64,000 bases of DNA. Origin: CBDBES01 sp965204465 (GTDB taxonomy: Bacteria; Spirochaetota; Leptospiria; Turneriellales; CBDBES01). Location: contig CBDBES010000002.1 in NCBI GenBank assembly GCA_965204465.1, positions 1,178,001 to 1,242,000 of the forward strand. The letters are read 5' to 3'. The translations under genes and the position numbers were made by a program. The notes under the pieces are model-generated. The model saw only the letters and a list, made by a program, of their open reading frames with translations. It did not search any database and was not told the DNA's origin. Below, piece after piece: positions 17,503-26,620 of this stretch. Every line of letters begins with the position of its first letter. The stretch's first letter is position 1.

Positions 17503-18342
17503 CTATGCAATAGGTTGAATTTTAGATAGAATATCTACTTTATTTTTTAAGACATCAGGTAATTTCGCTTTTAGAGTTTTCTGAATATTTTTAGATCCAT
17601 ATCTTTTTGAGAAATGTACAAGAACTAATCTTTCATTTTGAAAATAGTCTTTATAGTGAATGATCTCATCTAAGTGGGTATGCCCCCATTCCCTTGCTCT
17701 TTTTACGGGTCTTTTTTGATCAATATAGGTACATTCCATGAAGAGCACCTTTGATCTTCTAACGGCTTCATTCTCTAATACAAATTCAATAGTAGAATCC
17801 CCTGAAAAGGCAAAAACAGGATTATCTACTTTATGAAATATATCTTTTCCTTGTTTTTTCAGCCGAACAATTTCATTGGAAGGTAGTCTCAAGTATTCTT
17901 TTTTTAATTTAACTACTTTTTCGAATAATATATAACCATTACAAGGAATCCTATGAAAAGAAGGAATTGCTTGTACATAGTGATTTCTATTTATTTGTAT
18001 TTTATCATTCCATCGCATAGGAACCAGATTACATTTTGCCTTATAGCCTTCTATTTTATTCCATTTTTTTAGTATGTTTTTCATTGGAGATCTTAATTTT
18101 TTAGGTAAGTAGATATCCGGCCCTGGTAAACCTCTTAAAGATCTTTGACTAATATAATAGGGTACACCTGAAGAATGATCCAAATGACCATGAGTGATAA
18201 ATAGTCTTGAAATATCAATCAAAGGATCAGGGCATTTACCAGCATCAAAGGCTATGTTAAAATGAGGAAGTATGTAACAGGTTTCGACCCCACCAATACT
18301 AACAGCCTTTATATATAAATTTTTGTACTTGTATTCAAACAC
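17503..18342 (-). CDS. RNase Z-like metallo-beta-lactamase-fold hydrolase
   Basis: A 279-residue MBL-fold enzyme. The zinc motif is THGHLDH (His51, His53, Asp55, His56), with FSGDST supplying the bridging Asp, GHTHLDE a further His, and HFSKRY near the C-terminus, which is close to the HFS.RY of tRNase Z. A 3' tRNA-processing role is therefore likely. An alternative is a related phosphodiesterase, since the long insertion around residues 85-160 is not a clear exosite arm. It lies between remA and the EamA gene, all on the minus strand. CCA is not encoded in the tRNA seen here, which fits a need for RNase Z. Confidence 0.75.
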   Translation of the reverse strand: MFEYKYKNLYIKAVSIGGVETCYILPHFNIAFDAGKCPDPLIDISRLFITHGHLDHSSGVPYYISQRSLRGLPGPDIYLPKKLRSPMKNILKKWNKIEGYKAKCNLVPMRWNDKIQINRNHYVQAIPSFHRIPCNGYILFEKVVKLKKEYLRLPSNEIVRLKKQGKDIFHKVDNPVFAFSGDSTIEFVLENEAVRRSKVLFMECTYIDQKRPVKRAREWGHTHLDEIIHYKDYFQNERLVLVHFSKRYGSKNIQKTLKAKLPDVLKNKVDILSKIQPIA

Positions 18343-18375
18343 TTATGGATAAATAGGATAAGATAATAAAATCTA

Positions 18376-18663
18376 CTATTTCTCTGGACTTATTTGTACA
18401 GTAGAATTTGATGATGATGTTCCGGAAGGTGTTTGTTCTGTTCTTTGGAGTAATGCTTCTGGCCTTATGCTAGACAAGAAAATATATTGGCTGTCTGTCA
18501 ATATCATGGAACGCAGTTTTCTAGCCATTGTACAATCAATCAGTGAATTTTGACTTCTGGCCGTAGCGCGCATTTTTTTAGCGGCAGAGGTTTCGGGAGA
18601 TATGATCGCTACAATTTTATCCAGAGAAACAGTATTTGAAAATCCGATATGCAATAAATTCAT
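18376..18663 (-). CDS. remA: RemA/DUF370 family regulator
   Basis: A 95-residue protein with the recognisable DUF370 core: NIGF-like LLHIGFSNTVSLDKIVAIISPET, then a basic helix region KKMRATARSQNSLIDCT and AVIITDS-like SMILTDSQYIFLSSIRPEAL. In Bacillus RemA is a DNA-binding activator of matrix genes; the role outside Firmicutes is unclear. The last 20 residues are a Ser/Thr/Gln-rich tail not needed for the core fold. It is followed after 33 bp by the RNase Z-like gene. An unrelated lipoprotein lies about 200 bp upstream. Confidence 0.8.
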   Translation of the reverse strand: MNLLHIGFSNTVSLDKIVAIISPETSAAKKMRATARSQNSLIDCTMARKLRSMILTDSQYIFLSSIRPEALLQRTEQTPSGTSSSNSTVQISPEK

Positions 18664-18866
18664 ATTTGTTACCTAAATGTTTTTCTTCTCTTAATGATCT
18701 ATCTTTTTTTATTTGATTCCATCTAAAACTATTTATTGTTCATTTAATTGGATATACTTATTATGGAAAGCATTTTTTTTATTCATAAAGATATCTTTTT
18801 TAGAATGCCAGGTATCTTCAAGATTGCAAGACATACAAGGATTCCGGACATGATCCATTATCCTGA

Positions 18867-19481
18867 TCATATTTTTAATAACTCCTTTAAAATTTTTATT
18901 GTATTTTGATTTACTATGCTTTTCAATTGATCCAAATTAGAAAGTAGATCAATTTCTGATTTATTTTCAACGGGGGGGAGCCTCACTGAACCAACAGATT
19001 TATTTCTGCTAAGTTGTTCGTTTGTATCCGCATCTAAGAATCTAAGGTTTACTTCTAAGAGTACATTATATTGCTTTCTTTTGATCCCCACCGGGACTGC
19101 TTCATAAAAACCCAAAAGATTTACTACTAAAATAATAGAATTGGGCGGGATTCTGGTCTTATCAAATTCTGTTACAGTCAATGGTATCCTTCCATGAATG
19201 GTAAAATGATCAGAGGGTACAATAATATTTTTATTTTTTAGATGAACATCTAATGCATCTTTAATGGAATATTTAATTATATGGAAAGAATCTGGCACAT
19301 TCAGCAGATCATTTCGATTTCTACTATTTTTTAGGGTAGTGGGGGCAGTATAAATAATTACAATATTTTTCTTTACTTTTAAGCTATTTTGAAGAAGAAG
19401 AAATTGATTTACTTTGCAATCAACAAATAAAGGGATCAGAGAAAATAGAAAGACATATTTTATCTTTTGAAACTGTATCAT
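18867..19481 (-). CDS. Putative lipoprotein, function unknown
   Basis: A 204-residue protein with a short basic N-terminus, hydrophobic core (KYVFLFSLIPLFV) and a lipobox-like FVDC ending at Cys22, so an outer or inner membrane lipoprotein is likely. The mature part is mixed alpha-beta with no motif I recognise. LRFLDADTNEQLSRNKSVGSVRLPP may be a strand-rich region, similar in feel to small secreted surface lipoproteins. A run of seven G on the plus strand (18972-18978) encodes Pro-Pro. Next to it are an IS1182 fragment and the RemA gene. Confidence 0.6.
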   Translation of the reverse strand: MIQFQKIKYVFLFSLIPLFVDCKVNQFLLLQNSLKVKKNIVIIYTAPTTLKNSRNRNDLLNVPDSFHIIKYSIKDALDVHLKNKNIIVPSDHFTIHGRIPLTVTEFDKTRIPPNSIILVVNLLGFYEAVPVGIKRKQYNVLLEVNLRFLDADTNEQLSRNKSVGSVRLPPVENKSEIDLLSNLDQLKSIVNQNTIKILKELLKI

Positions 19482-19571
19482 ATCATAATTGCCAGAGAAA
19501 AATTTTTAAATTGCCTTTTTATCAATATACTATGTGGTGACAATTAATTTATTAAAAAATCTACAATAACC

Positions 19572-19603
19572 AATGCCGTTAGGCTGTACTTTGTACACAT
19601 ATC
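19572..19603. repeat. 32-bp boundary repeat, copy 1
   Basis: A stretch starting AATGCCGTTAGGCTG and ending TACACATATC that recurs identically at 63201-63232. Inside, GCC-GTTA-GGC and TGTAC-TTT-GTACA are both inverted repeats. It lies just downstream of the IS1182-like fragment. The IS481 element ends lack its central 21 bp but share the flanking AACCAATG and ACATATC. Confidence 0.8.
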
Positions 19604-19717
19604 GAGCCTGTGCCTCAACACAGAAGAATAATTTGCTACATTGTAATCTATATCGTATTTTTTGTTCCCAAAGGTTTTTTGATATTTTTTCTCTAAAATA
19701 CGAAATAATTTCCTGAT

Positions 19718-19984
19718 CTATACAAGCTGTTCCCGTATCATTTTGCTAAAATTGAAGGCTATTGCAGCGATTTTTACTTTTGCAGTACAACATTCTTTAC
19801 GCACAGTACAAATAACACAATCAGCAGGTTTAGCATGATAACTTGTATACTTTCTGCTATCTTCTACATACTCTCTGTGAAACTCTAAACTCTTGCCCTC
19901 AGGACAAATAAAATGATCTTCATCTTCATTGTAATTGAAATAATGAGCTTCATACCCAATATTAGGGTTTTTATGACATAACAA
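19718..19984 (-). pseudogene. IS1182-type transposase fragment
   Basis: An 88-codon stretch with NYNEDEDHFICPEGKSLEF followed by Tyr-rich and Cys-containing segments (YHAKPADCVICTVRKECCT) that look like the zinc-like region of IS1182/IS5-type DDE transposases, and then AFNFSKMIREQ near the end. The DDE core and the N-terminus are missing, so it is a remnant. No intact ends could be assigned. The 600-bp stretch 19482-20083 holds only this fragment and the 32-bp repeat. Confidence 0.65.
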
Positions 19985-20083
19985 AGATATTGAATGAGTG
20001 AATACCTCTTCAATCTCTTTACCGAAACGAACACGAAAGTCTGCAATTGCCCTGAATTTTATTTTATTTCCACTTATTTTTTT

Positions 20084-23000
20084 CTAATTTTTCTTGAATC
20101 TATACCTTTGCTCAAAGTTAGCCGATCCTCTTACAAAAACCACTTTAAGATAAAATTCTTGACCAGCAGTAAGTGAATCCACATGGATCGTTGGTTCAGT
20201 ATGATCTTCTGTTATGTTAGTATCTACCGTAGGATAGGCAAGAGCATTTCCGGCTTCATCTTGGATTTCATAGCTTGTTACAAGGGTATCCTGGATACCT
20301 ATGCTCTTAATGGCAATACTCGTAACAGAATCACCTATAGAATGGAAGAATGCATAGTCGTCTTCAGAGGGAATTCCAAGGGTGGTGTTTGAAAATCGTA
20401 AGAAACCAGATGCCATTCTTACCGCCTGTTCATCTGATGTTTGCGAAATAGAAGCGATCATTGGATATTCTGTTGTAGAGCCAAAATTCCAGATGAAGTC
20501 ATCAGCGGTTGTAACACTACCGTCATTATTACTTTCATATCTCACAGATTCCTCGTCTGCTGCAGATGTACCACCTATATTAAAAGGAGTTTGCCAGTTG
20601 AAGAAAATAAGAATAGTCAGTGAGCTACAGCTGCCTGTATTAGGAGCAGTGGGTGTCTTGAATGAAGGTGATGAGAAGCCACCTACACAAGTAAGAATAT
20701 CTCTATTGATGCCTACGGCAGTATCGGGGGCTTGACTACCATTTTTGACTAATGTTGCGGTATCTATATCATAATAGGAATTGGTTATACTATTACTATT
20801 CCACCCTACCATGATGCCTGCAAAAGAAGAAGAAGCAGAAGAAGAAACATTCCCTGTAGAGTAAGAATTGATTATACTACTTCCCGCACTATTCCTCCCT
20901 ATCAGGCCGCCTGCATAAGAAAAAGAAGAAGAATCAGAAGAAGCAGAAGAAGAAATATTCCCTGTAGAATAGGAATTGATACTACTACCTTCCTCATTAT
21001 ACCCTACCAGACCGCCTGCATAAGAAAAAGAAGAACCAGAAGCAGAAGAAGAAGAAGAAACATTCCCTGTAAAGTAGGAATTAGTTATACTACTGCTAAC
21101 ATTATACCCTACCATACCGCCTGTATATGCATAACGAGAAAAAGAAGAAGCATTCCCTGTAGAGTAGGAATTGGTTATACTACTTTCCTCATTCCACCCT
21201 ACCAGGCCGCCTACATATGAACCATTACTAGAAAAATAAGCAGAAGCATTCCCTGTAGAGTAGGAATTGGTTATACTACTTCTCTCATTCAACCCTACCA
21301 GGCCGCCTGAATATGCAGAAGGAGAAGAAGCAGAAACATTCCCTGTAGAATAGGAATTGGTTATACTACTTCCATCATTCCACCCTACCAGGCCTCCTAC
21401 AGAAGAACCCAAAAGAGTAGAAGTAGAAATAGAAACATTCCCTGTAGAGTAGGAATTGGTTATACTACTTCCCCCATGATTCCTCCCTATCAGGCCGCCT
21501 GTATATAAAAAAGAAAAACCAACACCAGAAGAAGAAGAACAAGAAACATTCCCTGTAGAATAAGAATTGGTTATACTACTACTTCCACCATTCCACCCTA
21601 CCAGGGCACCTGCATAAGAATTAGAATTAAAAGCATAAGAAGCATCTATATCTACATTCAACAAGCTAATATTCCTGATATTCGCGCCCAATGTATATCC
21701 GAAAAGACCTACATAAGAGCGGCCAGAGGTAAGATTGATATTGATTCTAAGGTTGCTTATGGTGAATCCTTTTCCGTCTAAAGCGCCTGTGAATTTATTT
21801 GACTCCATCCCAATAGGTTGAAATCCTGTACATGTACCGCTAGTGCCTATGTGGCAGGTATTTGTATTAATAGAAGAGGCATTTATATTTTGCCCAAGTG
21901 CATAGTATGCATTAATGTCATCTCTCATTGCCTGCAATTGATTTGCATTGCATATTATATAAGGATTTTCTGTTGTACCTTCGCCATATCCATCGAAATT
22001 AGGAGTCTGTTCAAATCCTGGTACAACATTACATTCATCTTCTGTCTCATCTTCTTGTATTAATAGGTCAACATCTTTATTCATACCCATATATTCTATG
22101 GATCCTGTAACCAGATGCATTAGAGTAAATAGAATATCTCCCGAGTACATGATATCATCCGTGAGTACGATCCTTACTCCCTTTGGTTGATTCCAATTGG
22201 AAGAGTTGAAATTAAGAACGACCAACCTGGAATTATCAGAACTGCCAGGAGGAACATTATAGATGCTTAAATTAGGAGGAGCACTATTCAGATCAATGGA
22301 AATATTTACTTCCGCTTCTGGTTGTGAATTTAAGGAAATACTGTATAGTAATTCAGTATCCAGACCTTCTATAATGGCGATGGAATCACTTAGTTCTATA
22401 CCATCTTCCGTTGTATATATGATCTTTGCCATATCATTATCATTTACGGTTAAATTAAAATTTTGCGGTCCAAGACTTGTATAGTTTGAATCTGAACTAC
22501 TGATCGAATGATTCAGTACAACAGAAGATGTTCCCATTGACAGATTATCATCATTCAAAAGTAATCTTACCATTTTAGGTATGTCCCAATTGTCAGGTGT
22601 AAAAGTAAGTAGACTACCAGACTCAACGCTTAAGTTAGAAGGAGAATTGACCAATCCCACATTGATTTCTACATTGCTCACAGGCTGTGTATTTAAAACG
22701 GCCATATAAGTATATTCTGTATTTATTCCTTCTGTGAGTGTTATATGATCCGGTAAATTAATTTCATTTTTTGTATAGTTAATTCCTGGTAATACTTCCT
22801 CATTATTTTCCCCTGTCTCATCTTCAGAATCTTCATCCACCTCATTATCTTTAATATGAATTCTCAGGACAGGTTCACTAAAAGATTCCAGGAAGGTTGT
22901 ATATAATATATCTCTTGTATCTATATTCAAACGAATAAGAACAGTACGATCCCCCTGTAGTATATCATCATCCATAGATTGAACAGAAAGAACGAATGTA

Positions 23001-23653
23001 TCTCTCCAGTTTGCATAGGTAATGTTTAAAGAAGAAGGTGTAATAGAAACAGATCCATCCTCAGTGGTTAAACTCATATTAAGGCCTACGTAAGGATATG
23101 ACCCAAAGACCAATTCAAGATTTTTAGTAGCCCCCTCTAACAAAGTTATTCCCTCTACCATTGCATTTTCTCTTTCATTTTTAGATAAGAATGTAAATAC
23201 TCCCTGGTCTCTTTCATAATTCCAAACCTTTACATCCGGTGGATCATATCCATGGAATCTAAGATCATTTGAATATAATGGACTCAATGTGATAAAAAAC
23301 TGACTGTCTCCGTCTAGAATGCCCTCTGTAATACCTTTTACTATTACGGTTTGAGGTTCGTTCCAATTTTCAGGTGTAAACTCCAGGTATTCTAGATATA
23401 ATTCTACATCGAGTGGACTGCTGCTCTGTATGTATGTTTTGACCATGGCTTCTGGCCTACGAATAAGAGACACTTCAAAAGAATCTTCTCTTCCTCTTTC
23501 ATCCGTAATGATCTCTTCTTTGCTTACATTTACCAGAGGTTCATTGAATAATAAAGAACTTTGTTCTACTGACGGAGATACTTTTTTGGGTCTGTCGCAG
23601 TAGGCTAAAGAGAATATACTAAAAATGAAAATATATTTATTGAACTTTAGCAT
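20084..23653 (-). CDS. Giant repeat lipoprotein: Calx-beta-like plus GLUG repeats
   Basis: A 1189-residue protein from ATG 23653. An upstream in-frame start would add a non-signal leader, whereas this ATG gives MLKFNKYIFIFSIFSLAYC with lipidation Cys19. The N-terminal half holds several repeats of the type FTPENWNEPQTV...DGDSQFFITL and acidic DDDILQGDRTV, resembling tandem Calx-beta-like calcium domains. After CNANQLQAMRDDINAYYALGQNI come about ten GLUG repeats (GGLVGWN...SSITNSYSTGNVS) with Ser-rich linkers, and a C-terminal beta domain. Likely a surface adhesin or matrix-binding protein. The GLUG DNA units are nearly identical and carry TCT-type trinucleotide runs, so copy number may vary between strains. 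Confidence 0.8.
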   Translation of the reverse strand: MLKFNKYIFIFSIFSLAYCDRPKKVSPSVEQSSLLFNEPLVNVSKEEIITDERGREDSFEVSLIRRPEAMVKTYIQSSSPLDVELYLEYLEFTPENWNEPQTVIVKGITEGILDGDSQFFITLSPLYSNDLRFHGYDPPDVKVWNYERDQGVFTFLSKNERENAMVEGITLLEGATKNLELVFGSYPYVGLNMSLTTEDGSVSITPSSLNITYANWRDTFVLSVQSMDDDILQGDRTVLIRLNIDTRDILYTTFLESFSEPVLRIHIKDNEVDEDSEDETGENNEEVLPGINYTKNEINLPDHITLTEGINTEYTYMAVLNTQPVSNVEINVGLVNSPSNLSVESGSLLTFTPDNWDIPKMVRLLLNDDNLSMGTSSVVLNHSISSSDSNYTSLGPQNFNLTVNDNDMAKIIYTTEDGIELSDSIAIIEGLDTELLYSISLNSQPEAEVNISIDLNSAPPNLSIYNVPPGSSDNSRLVVLNFNSSNWNQPKGVRIVLTDDIMYSGDILFTLMHLVTGSIEYMGMNKDVDLLIQEDETEDECNVVPGFEQTPNFDGYGEGTTENPYIICNANQLQAMRDDINAYYALGQNINASSINTNTCHIGTSGTCTGFQPIGMESNKFTGALDGKGFTISNLRININLTSGRSYVGLFGYTLGANIRNISLLNVDIDASYAFNSNSYAGALVGWNGGSSSITNSYSTGNVSCSSSSGVGFSFLYTGGLIGRNHGGSSITNSYSTGNVSISTSTLLGSSVGGLVGWNDGSSITNSYSTGNVSASSPSAYSGGLVGLNERSSITNSYSTGNASAYFSSNGSYVGGLVGWNEESSITNSYSTGNASSFSRYAYTGGMVGYNVSSSITNSYFTGNVSSSSSASGSSFSYAGGLVGYNEEGSSINSYSTGNISSSASSDSSSFSYAGGLIGRNSAGSSIINSYSTGNVSSSASSSFAGIMVGWNSNSITNSYYDIDTATLVKNGSQAPDTAVGINRDILTCVGGFSSPSFKTPTAPNTGSCSSLTILIFFNWQTPFNIGGTSAADEESVRYESNNDGSVTTADDFIWNFGSTTEYPMIASISQTSDEQAVRMASGFLRFSNTTLGIPSEDDYAFFHSIGDSVTSIAIKSIGIQDTLVTSYEIQDEAGNALAYPTVDTNITEDHTEPTIHVDSLTAGQEFYLKVVFVRGSANFEQRYRFKKN

Positions 23654-23768
23654 AAAATTAATTCTATTTCGTGGATATATAAACGATCTTGATAAAGATA
23701 TGACGAATGAATTGATCAAATAGTAGCAATCATCATGGATTTTTTGATCCAAACCTGAATTATTATTT

Positions 23769-24152
23769 TTAAAGATCTGAAATAAATTTTTTATATTCTT
23801 CTGTGTTCAAAATGGCTTCTTTAGGTTTTTCTGTAAATTTTATTTGTAACATCCAACCCTTTGTATAGCAATGCTGATTCAATAGTTCAGGTTCTTTACT
23901 TAAAGTTTGGTTGATTTCAATTAATTTGCCTGCCAGGGGTGCATATACATCCGAAACAGCTTTAACAGATTCAATAGAAGCGATTATTTCCCCCTCATTG
24001 AATTGTTTGTTTATTTCAGAAAAATCTATATATACGACGTCACCCATTGCATTCTGTGCATGATCCGTAATGCCCACAGTGGCGATCTTGCCTTTTATAC
24101 TGAACCATTCATGCTGTTTTGTAAAATTTAGCCCTGCAGGAACTTTTATCAT
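23769..24152 (-). CDS. gcvH: Glycine cleavage system H protein
   Basis: Lipoyl carrier of 127 residues. The lipoylation site is ESVKAVSDVY with Lys64, inside the usual biotinyl-lipoyl hairpin, and HEWFSIKGKIATVGITDHAQNAMGDVVYI is the family N-terminus. It shuttles the aminomethyl group between P, T and L proteins. gcvT, gcvP and lipoate enzymes are absent from the window, so the gene stands alone, about 115 bp after the giant lipoprotein gene. It may also serve as a lipoyl relay. No glycine riboswitch pattern was seen upstream. Confidence 0.93.
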   Translation of the reverse strand: MIKVPAGLNFTKQHEWFSIKGKIATVGITDHAQNAMGDVVYIDFSEINKQFNEGEIIASIESVKAVSDVYAPLAGKLIEINQTLSKEPELLNQHCYTKGWMLQIKFTEKPKEAILNTEEYKKFISDL

Positions 24153-24228
24153 GTATCCATACTATGATAAAGGCTTAGGTTGACCACTATTTATGATATG
24201 GTTAAAAAGAATTTGGTATGCTGGTTCT

Positions 24229-26250
24229 TTATGGCCATACTTCCATTTTTTTTAGCTCTAATTCAGAGGGCCATATTTTATTGTGATAAATGAGATAGTT
24301 GAAAATATTCTTGTTAGAATCAACCCAATTTTTATATTCAAATAGTGTTTCAGAAGGGATAATCTTTAATTTGCCTGTTTTTAAATGATATAATTTATTA
24401 TCCTTATGATGATAAATATAAGGCCAGGATAATCGATAATAACGATTGAACCAGTTATATATAAATGTGTATTTCCTTCTTCTTTTTTTGAATAAACTTT
24501 CTCCTGCAAATGGATTGGCTATTTCTATATTCAAAATATCTAAAATAGTAGGTGTAATGTCAATTTGGCTGGCTGCGGATAGGTCCAGTACCCTTGGATG
24601 CAGGCCGAATTTTTTCCCAGGGGAATAAAGCAGAAAAGGAATTAAATGCAACATCTTAAAATAAGTATGAAGTTTCAAGGAACTAAAAACCATATCAGAC
24701 CGCAAAGCTCCATTGTCAGAAGTAATTAGGAAAATGGTATTTCCAAACCATTTTTTAGCAGAGGCTTTTTTAAAGAATATTCTTAAAGCTTCATCTGTTT
24801 GGTAGATTGCATTCAGATAATTATTGAATACTCTTTTTTCGGTAAAGTTTACTTTTTTAGACTTATCATGTAGTATATAAGGAGTATGCGTATTGGTCAT
24901 TAAAAAAATACTCAAGAAAGGCTCTTTTTTTAGGCTTAAAGACCGTATACCATATTCAAGCATTTCTTTATCTGAAATGCCCCAATAATTTTTTTTTGAG
25001 TTTTTAAAAGCCTCATGATCCTGGTCAATGACTTCCTGTATCCCATTTAAAGGGAAAAATATATGTTTATTATCAAAGGTGGACGTATAGCTATGGAAGA
25101 ATACAGTAGAATAACCAAACGAAACAAGTATTTCAGGTAGGCAAAGCATGTTCAGATAGGTGTAATTTCTTAATATAGAACCAGACCCTATGGAATATCT
25201 TAAAGAATCATGAGTAGAACAAAAAGCGGCCGTTTCTGCACCTGCCGTATAATCAGAATTTGCAAAAAAATAAGGTACGATCACAGACTTGTCCATGAGA
25301 GAATTTAAAAAAGGAGTAACATTTCTTCCAGGAGATGGATCATATTTTCTGAAACCAGTCTCTTTCGCAGGTATAGATTCAAGCATAATGATCACTATAT
25401 TAGGATACTCTCTCTTTGAGGAAGAAGGAATATTTGAAACGGATCTGTGTTTACTCTTCATTAAAATATATTCTGATGAGGAAAAATAATATCCTTGTGA
25501 TTCAAAATGACTTCTTGCGGGGAGAGTCTCTTTTTTGTTTTCCTTACTTTTATGAGTATCTTTAAACAGATCATATTTTATTTTTTGACTCCAGGCATTC
25601 CATTCTGTAACCACCATTCGATAGATAATATTATTCACATGAACATTCATAGAGTTATCTGACAAAGGATTATTATAAAAAGAATTGATCATTATGCAAC
25701 CATTGGCAAAAAATAAGGTTCCAGATAATAGTATACCCATTCTATATTTTTTTATGAATTTAAGTACGCCGTCATTAAAATTTTTAATGTTCTTTAATTT
25801 TATATCCTTTTTTTCCCTCTGGGTAAATTTATAAAAAAGGATCGTCCAGGAAATAAGAGGTAAGAAGGCTAATGTAAATATATCCCATGCAGGAAGCAGA
25901 TCCGTTCCCGTTTTTAGCAATACATTTATATTGGATATATACTCTACAAGATAGCTAAAATTCACTAATCCTTCTTTAAAATGATGGCTTATGGATAAAT
26001 GGACTATGTTCAGAATAATGAATAATAGACCCAGAAAATATCCCAGTATCTTTGTTTTTCTGAAATAGAATAAATATAATACAAAGGCAAAAAAAGATAG
26101 ATCAAAAAAAAAACCGCATATAAAATCTCTTATTACATAAAGAAATTTAGCAGGTAATATTTGTACCTGAAATAAAGAAATTCTAAATAAGAATGAATAT
26201 ATACTGCAAAAGCAGAAAGATCCCCAGGTAGAAAAAAAATATTTATTCAT
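24229..26250 (-). CDS. LtaS/MdoB-type membrane sulfatase-fold enzyme
   Basis: About 673 residues from ATG 26250, which starts MNKYFFSTW and lies 4 bp after the preceding gene's stop; a longer start at 26337 would overlap it. Five or so membrane spans fill the N-terminal 190 residues. The extracytoplasmic alkaline-phosphatase-fold domain begins with NIVIIMLES (metal-binding Glu), has the Thr nucleophile in NSDYTAGAET, and shows NTHTPY and TSDNGALRSD. The reaction is probably transfer or hydrolysis of a phosphoglycerol- or phosphoethanolamine-like group on envelope glycans; substrate is inferred only from family. It forms a two-gene unit with the small lipoprotein. Confidence 0.78.
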   Translation of the reverse strand: MNKYFFSTWGSFCFCSIYSFLFRISLFQVQILPAKFLYVIRDFICGFFFDLSFFAFVLYLFYFRKTKILGYFLGLLFIILNIVHLSISHHFKEGLVNFSYLVEYISNINVLLKTGTDLLPAWDIFTLAFLPLISWTILFYKFTQREKKDIKLKNIKNFNDGVLKFIKKYRMGILLSGTLFFANGCIMINSFYNNPLSDNSMNVHVNNIIYRMVVTEWNAWSQKIKYDLFKDTHKSKENKKETLPARSHFESQGYYFSSSEYILMKSKHRSVSNIPSSSKREYPNIVIIMLESIPAKETGFRKYDPSPGRNVTPFLNSLMDKSVIVPYFFANSDYTAGAETAAFCSTHDSLRYSIGSGSILRNYTYLNMLCLPEILVSFGYSTVFFHSYTSTFDNKHIFFPLNGIQEVIDQDHEAFKNSKKNYWGISDKEMLEYGIRSLSLKKEPFLSIFLMTNTHTPYILHDKSKKVNFTEKRVFNNYLNAIYQTDEALRIFFKKASAKKWFGNTIFLITSDNGALRSDMVFSSLKLHTYFKMLHLIPFLLYSPGKKFGLHPRVLDLSAASQIDITPTILDILNIEIANPFAGESLFKKRRRKYTFIYNWFNRYYRLSWPYIYHHKDNKLYHLKTGKLKIIPSETLFEYKNWVDSNKNIFNYLIYHNKIWPSELELKKMEVWP

Positions 26251-26254
26251 TAAT

Positions 26255-26620
26255 TTATTTGATTGGTTTAATGATCTCTGCCAATTTTTTTTCAAGTAGA
26301 TCATGATCCCATTCTTCATTTGGGAAGTCATCCTCAAAAAGGTATAAGATATTGTCTCCTACTGCAGATTCCCTGGGGGAATCATGGGGATAGGCATATA
26401 CCTTTATGGACTCACTATTGGATATAAAATACAAGCGTACTTTTTGGTTAAGTCTTGCTTTCTTATTGTTCCCTATGTCCACTTCTTTTTTGATCTGATA
26501 TACGCTTGAGTATTTTTTATTCAATATCTTTAACTGATCTTTCTTTACAAATCTGGCAGAACAAAAAGAAAAGCCAAATATCAAGATAAAAAGCAGGATG
26601 ATATTTTTATAGAGTAACAT
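26255..26620 (-). CDS. Small lipoprotein, possibly SH3-like
   Basis: A 121-residue protein from ATG 26620. The N-terminus MLLYKNIILLFILIFGFSFC is a lipoprotein signal with an aromatic lipobox (FSFC), of the loose kind seen in spirochaetes. The mature part has a repeated strand pattern (QKVRLYFISNSESIKVYAYP) and an ESAVGDNILYLF segment, like a small SH3-type barrel. It resembles proteins annotated in Leptospira as T2SS-associated lipoproteins, but I cannot confirm that. It overlaps in expression with the sulfatase-fold gene 4 bp downstream. TATACT lies 2 nt before the ATG. Confidence 0.6.
   Translation of the reverse strand: MLLYKNIILLFILIFGFSFCSARFVKKDQLKILNKKYSSVYQIKKEVDIGNNKKARLNQKVRLYFISNSESIKVYAYPHDSPRESAVGDNILYLFEDDFPNEEWDHDLLEKKLAEIIKPIK

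Noticed and set aside
20760..21700. CRISPR-like regular repeats of about 95 bp
   Set aside because: The units are in frame, code GLUG repeats and have no unique spacers of equal length.
24153..24228. Glycine riboswitch before gcvH
   Set aside because: The gap is 76 bp and lacks paired-aptamer features.
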